From an uncultured Akkermansia sp. (GTDB lineage: Bacteria; Verrucomicrobiota; Verrucomicrobiia; Verrucomicrobiales; Akkermansiaceae): a stretch of 64,000 bases of DNA. Where the stretch lies: positions 1-64,000 of the forward strand of contig CANQBZ010000004.1 in assembly GCA_947589295.1 (NCBI GenBank), in the 5' to 3' direction. The translations under genes and the position numbers were made by a program. Shown here piece by piece: positions 56,889 to 64,000 of this stretch (within the stretch, counting starts at the first letter, position 1; the number at the start of each line of letters is the position of its first letter). The notes beneath the pieces were generated by a model that did not search any database, was not told the origin of the DNA, and worked only from the letters and a program-made list of their open reading frames with translations.

Positions 56889-58088
56889 ATGGCTAAACTC
56901 ACTGTACGAGACCTCGATGTAGCCGGCAAAGAAGTCCTGATGCGCGTGGACTTCAATGTGCCGATGAAGGATGGCGTCATCACCAATGACGCACGAATTG
57001 TGGCGGCGCTGCCGACCATTAATTACCTGCTGGAGCACAGTGCCAGACTGGTGCTTTGCTCGCACCTCGGTCGTCCGGAGGGTACGGGATACCAGGCGGA
57101 GTTTTCGCTGAAAGCAGCGGCGGAGCGCCTTTCTGAGCACCTTGGGAGGCCCGTGGCATTTGTGCCGGAGACCATCGGTGAAGCTGCGACTGCGGCTCGC
57201 GCTACACTGAAGGACGGCGAGGTACTGTTGTTGGACAATGTGCGTTTTGATAAAAAGGAAAAGAAAAACGACCCGGACTTTGCAAAAGCGTTGCTTGGAG
57301 AAGCTAAACTGTATGTGAATGATGCCTTTGGCTCTGCTCACCGTGCGCACGCTTCCACTGAGGGTGTAACTCACTTTGCCGAGAAATCGGCCATGGGCTT
57401 TCTCATTGAGCACGAGCTAGAGTACTTGGAGGGCAAGCTTGAGAATCCAGAGCAGCCTTTCGTCGTCATCATGGGCGGCGCCAAGGTGTCCGACAAAATC
57501 CAAGTGCTTTCCAAACTCATGGAGAAGAGTCAGACTTTCCTCATCGGTGGGGCTATGGCCAATACTTTCCTTGCTGCGCAAGGGTACGATGTCGGTAACT
57601 CCAAGATTGAGGAAGACAAACTCGACTTGGCTTGTCAAATCCTCGCTGATGCTGTTGCCAAGGGAGTGCACTTTATGCTGCCGACAGATGTGCGTTACAC
57701 TTTCAAGTTTGAGGAGGGAGCAGAAACCCACGTCACGAAGCCCTTTGCGGAGGGAGGCTCAGTGCCTCAGGGAGGCATGGGCATTGACATCGGCGACAAA
57801 GCTATCGATGATTTCTGCAGCATTCTAAAGGGTGCCAAAACCGTCCTTTGGAATGGTCCGCTGGGCGTTTTTGAGCTGGATTCTTTCTCTGCCGGAACCA
57901 AGGCTATTGCTGAATGCCTTGCAGCCTCCGGCTGCGTATCCATCGTTGGTGGAGGGGACTCCGTAACCGCTGCCAAGAAGTTCAAGATAGCCGACAAGCT
58001 CTCATTCTGTTCCACGGGTGGGGGCGCATCCTTGGAGCTGCTCGAGGGCAAGATTTTACCGGGCATTGGCTCGCTTTCCGAAAAGTGA
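56889..58088 (+). CDS. pgk: Phosphoglycerate kinase
   Basis: A 399-residue enzyme of lower glycolysis. Motifs are RVDFNVPMKDGVITNDARI, LCSHLGRPEG, DNVRFDKKEKKND and VGGGDSVTAAKKF (nucleotide site). It ends with STGGGASLELLEGKILPGI. It has its own strong promoter and terminator, so it is monocistronic. Confidence 0.97.
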   Translation: MAKLTVRDLDVAGKEVLMRVDFNVPMKDGVITNDARIVAALPTINYLLEHSARLVLCSHLGRPEGTGYQAEFSLKAAAERLSEHLGRPVAFVPETIGEAATAARATLKDGEVLLLDNVRFDKKEKKNDPDFAKALLGEAKLYVNDAFGSAHRAHASTEGVTHFAEKSAMGFLIEHELEYLEGKLENPEQPFVVIMGGAKVSDKIQVLSKLMEKSQTFLIGGAMANTFLAAQGYDVGNSKIEEDKLDLACQILADAVAKGVHFMLPTDVRYTFKFEEGAETHVTKPFAEGGSVPQGGMGIDIGDKAIDDFCSILKGAKTVLWNGPLGVFELDSFSAGTKAIAECLAASGCVSIVGGGDSVTAAKKFKIADKLSFCSTGGGASLELLEGKILPGIGSLSEK

Positions 58089-58107
58089 TCTACTTGTTCA
58101 TGTTCAA

Positions 58108-58136
58108 GGCGGGGGCTGCGGCTCCCGCCTTTTTTT
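58108..58136 (+). terminator. Terminator of pgk
   Basis: GGCGGGGGC pairs with GCTCCCGCC (one G-T pair) around a 4-nt loop, then TTTTTTT. Confidence 0.9.
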
Positions 58137-58164
58137 GATCTGTTTTCCATGTTTCAATCCGCGG

Positions 58165-58192
58165 TTGACAAATTGTGCTTTTTTGGTAGTGT
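58165..58192 (+). promoter_or_regulatory. Candidate promoter of tatD, nearly leaderless
   Basis: TTGACA (58165-58170), 16-bp spacer, TAGTGT (58187-58192). The ATG lies 6 bp after the -10 box, so transcription would start at or next to the start codon. Confidence 0.5.
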
Positions 58193-58198
58193 TCCCCC

Positions 58199-59029
58199 AT
58201 GACGAATGGACAAAACGAAGAATTGATTGACACGCATTGTCACTTGGCATCAGAGCGCCATGTCGACATTGTCAGCATTCGCAACGAATGCGAGGCGTTG
58301 GGCGTTTCTCATTGCATTTCTCTGGGGACTCACCCAGGCGATTGGGATGCCACGCTCGCTTTGGCACATCGTATGCCGGACTTTGTATCAGCGTGTCTTG
58401 CCGTTCATCCGTCCGATTGTACAGGAGTGAGTGAAGAGCAGTGGGAGTGCATGAAGCACCTTTGTCGTAAACATCCACTGGCCGCCATCGGCGAGACGGG
58501 GTTGGATTATTATTGGGATGCGCCGACCGGGTGGACTGAGGAAGCTTACCGCGCGCGACAACGCGATTTCCTTGAGCGCCATTTTGAATTGGCCCGTACG
58601 CTTGGCCTCAACATATCTTTGCACACGCGTGATAAGGTCGGCGCGGGGAGCTCTTGCTTTGAGGATGCTTTTGCCATTGCTCGCCAGTTCCCCACAGTGC
58701 GACCGGTGTTTCACTGCTTCATAGGCTCTCGGCAGCAGGCAGAGCGGATATTCGGCGAGTTGAATGGCATGGTTTCGTTCACCGGCCTGATTACTTTCAA
58801 AAAAACCGAGGCTGTCCAGGCGGTGGCAGCGTGGTGTCCAGAAGATCGTATCATGGTGGAGACGGATTCTCCTTATCTCTCGCCTGAGCCGCATCGCGGC
58901 GAATTGAACATACCCGGCCGAGTGCGCTTTGTCGCGGAAAAATTGGCGACTCTGCGTGAGCTCTCCTTTGAGGAAATCTGTCGCATCACGTCGCGCAATA
59001 CGCGTCTCTTCTTTCGGCTTCCCAACTGA
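58199..59029 (+). CDS. tatD: TatD-family metal-dependent hydrolase (DNase)
   Basis: A 276-residue TIM-barrel hydrolase. Metal ligands are visible: HxH in IDTHCHLA, Glu in GETGLDYYW, His in ISLHTRD, His in VFHCFIG and Asp in ETDSPYLSPEPHRG. TatD enzymes are 3'-5' exonucleases or related hydrolases in DNA repair and turnover. It is the last core gene before the accessory segment. Confidence 0.92.
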   Translation: MTNGQNEELIDTHCHLASERHVDIVSIRNECEALGVSHCISLGTHPGDWDATLALAHRMPDFVSACLAVHPSDCTGVSEEQWECMKHLCRKHPLAAIGETGLDYYWDAPTGWTEEAYRARQRDFLERHFELARTLGLNISLHTRDKVGAGSSCFEDAFAIARQFPTVRPVFHCFIGSRQQAERIFGELNGMVSFTGLITFKKTEAVQAVAAWCPEDRIMVETDSPYLSPEPHRGELNIPGRVRFVAEKLATLRELSFEEICRITSRNTRLFFRLPN

Positions 59030-59238
59030 TGGATACTATTTTGTTGCTGCCCACCCGGAGGTGCAAACTTGACGCTGCCCGGAGTTCGACCCGGTGAGAT
59101 GTCGGCTTGGTAGACTGCGTTTTCTTCTCTCCCTGCCGCTTTCCTCTGAGGCCTGACGTCTCAAGATGAATCGCATTTTAAAGGCGAAACAGTCTCCTGC
59201 TTCTCTAAATGGTATTGTGTATATAGGCAATCGAATTG

Positions 59239-59248
59239 GGGACCCGAA
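59239..59248. repeat. Target-site duplication, left copy
   Basis: GGGACCCGAA here is repeated exactly at 60039-60048, on the other side of the IS. Ten bp fits the duplication made by ISAs1-family elements. Confidence 0.8.
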
Positions 59249-59301
59249 TAGGGCAAACGTATTAGAAAATTGGATTCATTTTAAGGAAGGAGACAAGTGG
59301 T

Positions 59302-59929
59302 TCATTTATGCTCTAATTCGTTGCCAAACAATATGTCATCGAGTACATCCGTATCCCACGTTGCCCTCAGTCTCAGCCTCTGGAGTGGCACCTTCACTCC
59401 CTCATGACGGGCCTTGTACTGTTTGATGAGTACGAGCGCGAATCTCAAAACTCTCGAAAAGTTCTCTGCACTGTTCCCCTTCCTCTTGCGTCCTTGATCT
59501 TCGTTGAACACCACGTCCAATACCCAATGCAGACTGTTTTCTATACCCCAGTGACTCCTTATACTTCCTGCAATCTACTGTGCGCTCGCATGCCGATTGC
59601 TCACTATGTAGAAGCGTTGTTCTTGCGTCGTCTTTCCTCTCTTTTTCTCATAGCTCTCTTTGCTCACTCTCACCCCCGCCGCTAATCCCTCCCAGTTCCA
59701 TGCTCCGCCAATGTGGCTTAACTCATGGTATAGTTCGTACGTACGCGTCTCCACTCGTCTCTGTATAGATCGAGTCGGGCTTCTCCAACTTCGCTGTGTC
59801 TTCTATATCCTCCAGAAGCCTCCCTTGATTCTTCTTCACGGCAAGCACGTAGTCCGTTAACTTATGCATTTTCGCGTTGCCGGTTCTTGGGTCTTCCATC
59901 AGGCTGATTTTTGTAATAAGATGATGCAT
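59302..59929 (-). pseudogene. ISAs1-family transposase, C-terminal remnant
   Basis: Two frames together give the family pattern: TDYVLAVKKNQGRLLEDIED, then after a frameshift near 59735 GKTTQEQRFYIVSNRHASAQ, an in-frame TAG near 59590, then SIRSHWGIENSLHWVLDVVF and RKRKGNSAENFSRVLRFAL. The N-terminal part with the first catalytic acids is absent. It cannot be functional. Confidence 0.88.
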
Positions 59930-59953
59930 TCCTGTATCCTATCATATTTTGTA

Positions 59954-59991
59954 TTTAATATCAATAATTTAAATAAGTTATTGATATTAAA
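59954..59991. repeat. Perfect 14-bp inverted repeat in the IS
   Basis: TTTAATATCAATAA (59954-59967) and TTATTGATATTAAA (59978-59991) pair exactly around a 10-nt loop. The segment is far more AT-rich than its surroundings and lies near the transposase-start end of the IS. Confidence 0.8.
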
Positions 59992-60038
59992 TTCTATACA
60001 TCCAATTCTGCCCCTAGGTTTTCTAATGCGTTTACCCT

Positions 60039-60048
60039 GGGACCCGAA
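60039..60048. repeat. Target-site duplication, right copy
   Basis: Second copy of GGGACCCGAA, directly after the right inverted repeat. Confidence 0.8.
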
Positions 60049-60083
60049 CAGTGATATTGACAAGGAGAATGATAGCCTGTAAC

Positions 60084-61601
60084 ATGACGTGTGTGGAGCC
60101 GTACTGCGAGCAGAAGAAGCGTATTTATGCAGCGATTGATCTCAAATCATTTTACGCATCGGTAGAGTGTGTGGAGCGTGGGTTGGATGCATTGAGCACG
60201 CATCTGGTGGTAGCCGATGCTGCCCGCACTGAGAAAACAATTTGTTTAGCAGTTTCATCAGCTCTCAAAGCGTACGGTCTTCCCGGGCGACCACGGCTTT
60301 TCGAGGTGGTGCAGCGGGTGGCTGAGGTGAATCGGCAACGCAGAGCCGTTCGGGGACACTCCCTACGGGGGAGTTGTACGGATGCCCGTGAGTTGACGAT
60401 GCATCCGGAGTGTGCCTTAGAATATATTGTAGCCCCTCCGCGCATGGCTCTTTACATCGATTACAGCAAGCGTATCTATGAGGTGTATCTGCGCTACATG
60501 GCACCAGAGGATATGCACGTGTATTCCATCGATGAGGTGTTCATGGACTTGACCGATTATGTGCGCTTGTACCATACGACGCCGCGCGCGCTCGTGTCGA
60601 GGATCGTGGGGGAGGTGCTGCGTGATACAGGGGTAACCGCTACTGCCGGCGTGGGTACTAATCTGTATCTTGCCAAGGTGGCGATGGATATCCTCGCCAA
60701 ACACGCCGAGCCTGACGGCACAGGCGTGCGTGTAGCTGAGCTGGATGAAATGAGCTATCGCGAGCGGCTTTGGTGCCACCGACCACTCAGCGATTTTTGG
60801 CGCGTGGGCAGCGGCACGGCTCGCAAGCTTGAGCAACACGGTATGTTTACTATGGGCGATGTGGCACGTCGCTCCGTGCGCTGCGAAGACTCTCTCTATG
60901 CCCTTTTTGGGGTGAATGCCGAATTGCTCATTGACCATGCTTGGGGCTGTGAGCCAACGCATATCGCAGATATCAAGGCATATCGTCCGGCGGTAAACAG
61001 TTTGAGCGCTGGTCAGGTGCTGCCCACTCCCTACACGGCTCCAAAAGCCCGCTTAGTGGTCCGCGAGATGGCGGATGCACTCGCATTGAGTCTCACGAAG
61101 CACGGCTTAGTTACCGATAGGGTGGAGCTGACTATTGGCTACGATGTGCAGAATTTGGTGAACCATCCCGCTTCTTATACCGGCGTGTTGAAAACAGACC
61201 GCTACGGCCGCTGTGTTCCTAGGTCCACCCACGGCTCTCGGCGCCTCCGCTTCCACAGCGCTTCAGCCAAGCTGATTACCCGCGCTATGGACGGTATCTT
61301 TGCGAGTGTGGTTGATGCGCAGCTGTTCATTCGCCGTCTGACTGTAGTGGCGCACCATGTGCTGCCTGAACAGAGCGCACCGCCTCCGCTCAAGCAAGGG
61401 GAACTTTTTATTAATTCAACGAGTGCTGTTGGATGTACCGCCATGAATGCGTGCGATTTGCAACGCGAACGGCGCTTGCAACATACATTATTAGATATTA
61501 AACGAAAATTCGGTAAAAATGCCATTCTTAAAGGCATGAACCTGCAGGAAGGAGCTACTGCTCGCAAACGTAATTCCCAAATCGGTGGACACCAAGCATG
61601 A
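60084..61601 (+). CDS. Y-family DNA polymerase (UmuC/UvrX-like)
   Basis: A 505-residue translesion polymerase. The palm motif is YAAIDLKSFYASVECVERGLD and the second catalytic pair is in MHVYSIDEVFMDLTDY. HhH and little-finger regions follow (FWRVGSGTARKLEQHG). The end KRKFGKNAILKGMNLQEGAT is typical of the version common in gut Firmicutes and unlike DinB. ATG 60084 fits homologues (GTG 60051 and ATG 60069 are further upstream). The pre-insertion small ORF ended one base before this ATG, suggesting translational coupling that the IS has broken. No LexA box seen. Confidence 0.9.
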   Translation: MTCVEPYCEQKKRIYAAIDLKSFYASVECVERGLDALSTHLVVADAARTEKTICLAVSSALKAYGLPGRPRLFEVVQRVAEVNRQRRAVRGHSLRGSCTDARELTMHPECALEYIVAPPRMALYIDYSKRIYEVYLRYMAPEDMHVYSIDEVFMDLTDYVRLYHTTPRALVSRIVGEVLRDTGVTATAGVGTNLYLAKVAMDILAKHAEPDGTGVRVAELDEMSYRERLWCHRPLSDFWRVGSGTARKLEQHGMFTMGDVARRSVRCEDSLYALFGVNAELLIDHAWGCEPTHIADIKAYRPAVNSLSAGQVLPTPYTAPKARLVVREMADALALSLTKHGLVTDRVELTIGYDVQNLVNHPASYTGVLKTDRYGRCVPRSTHGSRRLRFHSASAKLITRAMDGIFASVVDAQLFIRRLTVVAHHVLPEQSAPPPLKQGELFINSTSAVGCTAMNACDLQRERRLQHTLLDIKRKFGKNAILKGMNLQEGATARKRNSQIGGHQA

Positions 61602-61810
61602 CAGACGATTCCAAACAAGGCTACGCCGATATTTTTGAGTTGCCACCGCACCGCTCGCCATGTCGCACGCCCATGCCTCGGGCGGAACGAGCTGCTCAGT
61701 TCTCATCTTTTGCTGCGCTTTCCGGACATGATCGCGCTATCCTCGACCAAATGGAAAAACACATACTTGCCTTCGAACAGTACGACCAGTTTGAGGATGT
61801 TGCCGATTAG
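61598..61810 (+). CDS. YolD-like small partner of the Y-family polymerase
   Basis: A 70-residue protein with YADIFELPPHRSPCRTPMPR and AERAAQFSSFAALSGHDRAI, a pattern seen in small proteins encoded just after UvrX/UmuC-like genes in Firmicutes. Its ATG overlaps the polymerase stop (ATGA). It probably assists or controls the polymerase; the function is inferred only from the neighbourhood. Confidence 0.78.
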   Translation: MTDDSKQGYADIFELPPHRSPCRTPMPRAERAAQFSSFAALSGHDRAILDQMEKHILAFEQYDQFEDVAD

Positions 61811-62248
61811 TTCTGTCTGCCCCTAAAGAGATAATTTTTGGCATTGCTAATAACTTCACTGGCTTTCTATGTGAATTGAATTTTAATTTATTTTGATTTT
61901 AAAATGATTATATTACTTATCAACATATCAATAAATGGGAATTTGAGGACAGACCAGAGCAGAGGAGAGGTGAATCGAGAGTGATATCAAAAGGTTGAAA
62001 CCTCATAGGAAAATGCACAAGTCCGATGCCTCAAAAATGCGGCCACCCAACTGCAACGCGCCTGCTCCTTATGGCGTTTTTGCATGCTCACTTATCGTGA
62101 GTGGTATGTGTTTGATGTTAGCTTTTCATTTTTGAGACACACCAAGCTTTCGGAAATTTTCTTTGCTCGTTTTTGGCGACCCTTCGGTGACTTTATTTTT
62201 GAGGCAATGCGGTGTGTCGTTTTTTATGCGCATGGGGGCTTTTATCCT
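61811..62248. other. AT-rich intergenic region
   Basis: About 480 bp with no convincing gene. The first part (61870-61935) is strongly AT-rich, unlike the core genome. The ORF at 62084-62299 overlaps the next gene in another frame and is unlike known proteins. The region may be residue from the events that brought in the neighbouring genes. Confidence 0.5.
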
Positions 62249-62277
62249 TGCATTTGTCCGAACTCTTTGTTAAACTG
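62249..62277 (+). promoter_or_regulatory. Candidate promoter of the ABC transporter gene
   Basis: TTGCAT (62249-62254), 17-bp spacer, TAAACT (62272-62277), 14 bp before the ATG at 62292. GAGG lies in the short leader as RBS. Confidence 0.5.
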
Positions 62278-62291
62278 CGCACAGAGGATTT

Positions 62292-64000
62292 ATGCTTGAA
62301 GCCCGCAATATATGCTTGGAAGTAGAGAATGGGGATGAGTCCCTGTTTTTGCTCAACGATGTGAGTTTCTGCATACCGCGTGGGCATTTTATGGCAATAG
62401 TTGGGCCATCGGGTTGCGGGAAAACAACGCTCCTCAAGACAATTGCCGGCATCAAATCCTCAACGGATGGCACCTTCATATGGGAGGGGCGTGACCTCTC
62501 GGAAGAGGGAGACTTTGAACCGCATGAGATCGGCTATGTCCCCCAGTTTAGCATTGCATACGATGAACTGACAGTCGATGAGAGCATCGAGAGTGCTGCT
62601 CGCCTTCGAGTTGTGGGAGACGATGAGGAGATCAACGATCTCATCGATAATGTCCTCGCCGAGACTGGAATGACCGACATTGCAGACCGGCAGGTGAAGC
62701 TCCTTTCCGGCGGACAGAAGCGACGCTTGGCTCTGGCCATGGAGTTGGTGAGCAGTCCGCGGATTTTGCTGTGCGATGAGGTTACAAGTGGGCTCGACCC
62801 ACGTTCAGAACGAGAAATCGTACAATTGTTGCATGATCTGAGCCGCAAGGATGGACGCATTGTCATCTCTGTCACGCACAGTCTTGCGCAGATGGAGCTC
62901 TATGATAGCATCATGGTGATGGTGCGAGGGAATTTGGCCTATCACGGTTCTCCAGATGCCATGAATCATTATTTCGGCGTGAGTAGTTTTGAAGAAGTTT
63001 ACCCGCAGCTTACCCTGCGAGCACCGGAAGAATGGCGGATGAGCTGGCTTAAGCACCGTGTGGCATATTACCAGCGCCTTGAAAGCGAACATGTGGAGAA
63101 GTACCGGCAGCTTGGGCTGCAACCTCCACCACCGAGGCCGGAGGCGGACCAGGAGTCACCGATGCCGGGTTTTCAGGCTCAGATGGTGCAGCTCTTGCGG
63201 AGGCGGTTTATGATACTAATGCGGGACCGCGCACAGTTGATGTTGCAGATCGCCATGATCTTGGTGTTCCCCATCTTGGTGGCACTGTTCTCCAGCAAGG
63301 GACAGGATCAGCTCCTCACGCTCACCGATACCTCCAGCGGAGATATTGCGGCAGAAATCCAAGCCCAGCAGGCGCAGGCCGAAGTACGCGCGCGCGTTGG
63401 TTCTGCCGTGTCTGGCATCATCATGTTTGAGGTCATATTGCTTGGATTAATGGGATCTAACAATGCCTCGCGTGAAATTGCTGGAGAACGCCTCATCATG
63501 GAAAAAGAAAAGTTCGCAGGCGTGAGAGTGGGTGCATATGTCGCGTCAAAGGTCACTTTTTTAGCCATACTCGTGGTGTTGCAAAGCATCTGGATGTACG
63601 CATTTGTTCAGTTTTTCTGGGAGTTCCGAGGGGATGCAATGAATCACCTTTTTTTCCTCCTGATGGCGAATGCTGCCATGACGAGCGTTTGTCTGGGCAT
63701 ATCGTCCAACTGTAATACGCCGGACCAATCCTCGCTTCTGAGCATCTATTTAGTTGGATTTCAGTTGCCTCTTTCGGGTGCCGTGCTCGCTCTGCCGGAT
63801 ATAGTGGAGACGTTTACTCAACCCTTTATCTCTGCGTATTGGGCATGGAGTGGAAGCATAGAGGGGGGATTAGGGTCGGATGTCCTCAAGGCGGTCAAAA
63901 GCATTGTGCAGACAAACTTCAGTGCCGAATGGCTATGTCGCGTGGTCCTATGGGGGCATGTGGCGGTTGGTATCGTACTTACATGGTTCGGCTGTAGTAA
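62292..64000 (+). CDS. ABCG-type ABC transporter, ATPase fused to permease (partial)
   Basis: The gene is not in the ORF track because it runs off the right edge. From ATG 62292 (MLEARNICLEVENGDESLFL) the frame stays open for at least 569 codons. The ATPase has Walker A VGPSGCGKTT, signature LSGGQKRRLALAM, Walker B ILLCDEVTSGLDP and a switch histidine (SVTHS). A linker (QPPPPRPEADQESP) leads to the permease with membrane helices (LMLQIAMILVFPILVALF, GIIMFEVILLGLMGS, FFLLMANAAMTSVCLGI). ATPase first, permease second in one chain is the ABCG half-transporter layout. It probably exports lipids or hydrophobic compounds; the substrate is unknown. Confidence 0.88.
   Translation, partial: MLEARNICLEVENGDESLFLLNDVSFCIPRGHFMAIVGPSGCGKTTLLKTIAGIKSSTDGTFIWEGRDLSEEGDFEPHEIGYVPQFSIAYDELTVDESIESAARLRVVGDDEEINDLIDNVLAETGMTDIADRQVKLLSGGQKRRLALAMELVSSPRILLCDEVTSGLDPRSEREIVQLLHDLSRKDGRIVISVTHSLAQMELYDSIMVMVRGNLAYHGSPDAMNHYFGVSSFEEVYPQLTLRAPEEWRMSWLKHRVAYYQRLESEHVEKYRQLGLQPPPPRPEADQESPMPGFQAQMVQLLRRRFMILMRDRAQLMLQIAMILVFPILVALFSSKGQDQLLTLTDTSSGDIAAEIQAQQAQAEVRARVGSAVSGIIMFEVILLGLMGSNNASREIAGERLIMEKEKFAGVRVGAYVASKVTFLAILVVLQSIWMYAFVQFFWEFRGDAMNHLFFLLMANAAMTSVCLGISSNCNTPDQSSLLSIYLVGFQLPLSGAVLALPDIVETFTQPFISAYWAWSGSIEGGLGSDVLKAVKSIVQTNFSAEWLCRVVLWGHVAVGIVLTWFGCS

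Larger units (their letters stand above)
59249..60038 (-). mobile_element. Decayed ISAs1-family insertion sequence (790 bp)
   Basis: The ends are inverted repeats: AGGGCAAACGTATTAGAAAA (59250-59269) and TTTTCTAATGCGTTTACCCT (60019-60038), 18 of 20 matching. They are flanked by a 10-bp direct repeat. Inside, on the minus strand, lies the C-terminal part of an ISAs1-type transposase. Full elements of the family are usually about 1.2-1.3 kb, so this copy has lost internal DNA, including the start of its transposase. Confidence 0.88.
59166..60082 (+). pseudogene. Small ORF split by the ISAs1-like insertion
   Basis: Joining 59166-59248 to 60049-60082, that is removing the IS and one copy of the target duplication, gives an intact 38-residue ORF (MNRILKAKQSPASLNGIVYI, ending KENDSL) whose TAA lies one base before the ATG of the polymerase gene. 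No family recognised. In the present sequence the frame runs into the IS. Confidence 0.6.

Noticed and set aside
59166-59426. 86-aa ORF read across the IS boundary
   Set aside because: Its second part is IS sequence in antisense to the transposase; only the first 27 codons belong to the original ORF.
62084-62299. 71-aa ORF in the AT-rich gap
   Set aside because: It has no recognisable features and its end overlaps the start of the ABC transporter gene in another frame.

Overview
The window is a typical bacterial chromosome segment of moderately high GC, densely coded on both strands, and almost entirely core genome. The gene set suggests a member of the PVC superphylum, most likely Verrucomicrobiota (Akkermansia-like). 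The pointers are a MoxR/DUF58/DUF4381/Bat cluster, bactofilins, an ExbB-ExbD-ExbD operon with a giant repeat protein, a menaquinone methyltransferase, many small lipoproteins, and translation starts that mostly lack a Shine-Dalgarno motif. The taxonomy is inferred from gene content and not from a marker search.

Layout. (1) 1-5.9 kb, minus strand: a MoxR ATPase, a DUF58 protein, a DUF4381-BatA fusion and a BatB-like protein with a Q-rich tail that runs off the left edge, preceded by a lipoprotein gene. (2) 6.2-12.3 kb, minus: a short UvrA paralogue, two bactofilin-type proteins, menG/ubiE, NADP isocitrate dehydrogenase and a small membrane protein. (3) 12.4-19.5 kb: rph on plus, then a minus-strand run of pnp, two paralogous membrane coiled-coil proteins, a small lipoprotein, nth, panD, secG and a PTS EIIA. 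(4) 20.0-27.2 kb, plus: a yqjD/yqjE/yqjK-like stress-envelope set with a cupin, an orphan 680-bp stretch, thrS, infC and a PiT-PhoU phosphate transporter. (5) 27.2-30.2 kb, minus: an exonuclease-like protein, TrmL, an IF-1-like protein and an AsmA-like protein. (6) 30.4-37.3 kb, plus: a 57-aa lipoprotein missed by the ORF track, then exbB-exbD-exbD, a 1124-aa secreted repeat protein and a 343-aa secreted protein. (7) 37.4-40.4 kb: GNAT acetyltransferase, lipoprotein, truA and a Sel1 protein. (8) 40.6-54.0 kb, plus: the classical tRNA-Thr, tuf, tRNA-Trp, secE, nusG, rplKAJL, rpoBC block. (9) 54.1-59.0 kb: a membrane protein, ychF, a LemA-like gene, pgk and tatD. (10) 59.0-64.0 kb, accessory: a decayed ISAs1-family insertion with recognisable ends and target duplication, a Y-family polymerase plus a small partner of the kind common in gut Firmicutes, an AT-rich gap, and an ABCG-type transporter running off the right edge.

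The most unusual parts are the ExbBDD plus giant-repeat operon, the UvrA paralogue that has lost its insertion domain and first zinc module, the perfect 18-bp minisatellite in the Bat protein, and the IS remnant whose conceptual excision restores a small ORF coupled to the Y-family polymerase gene.
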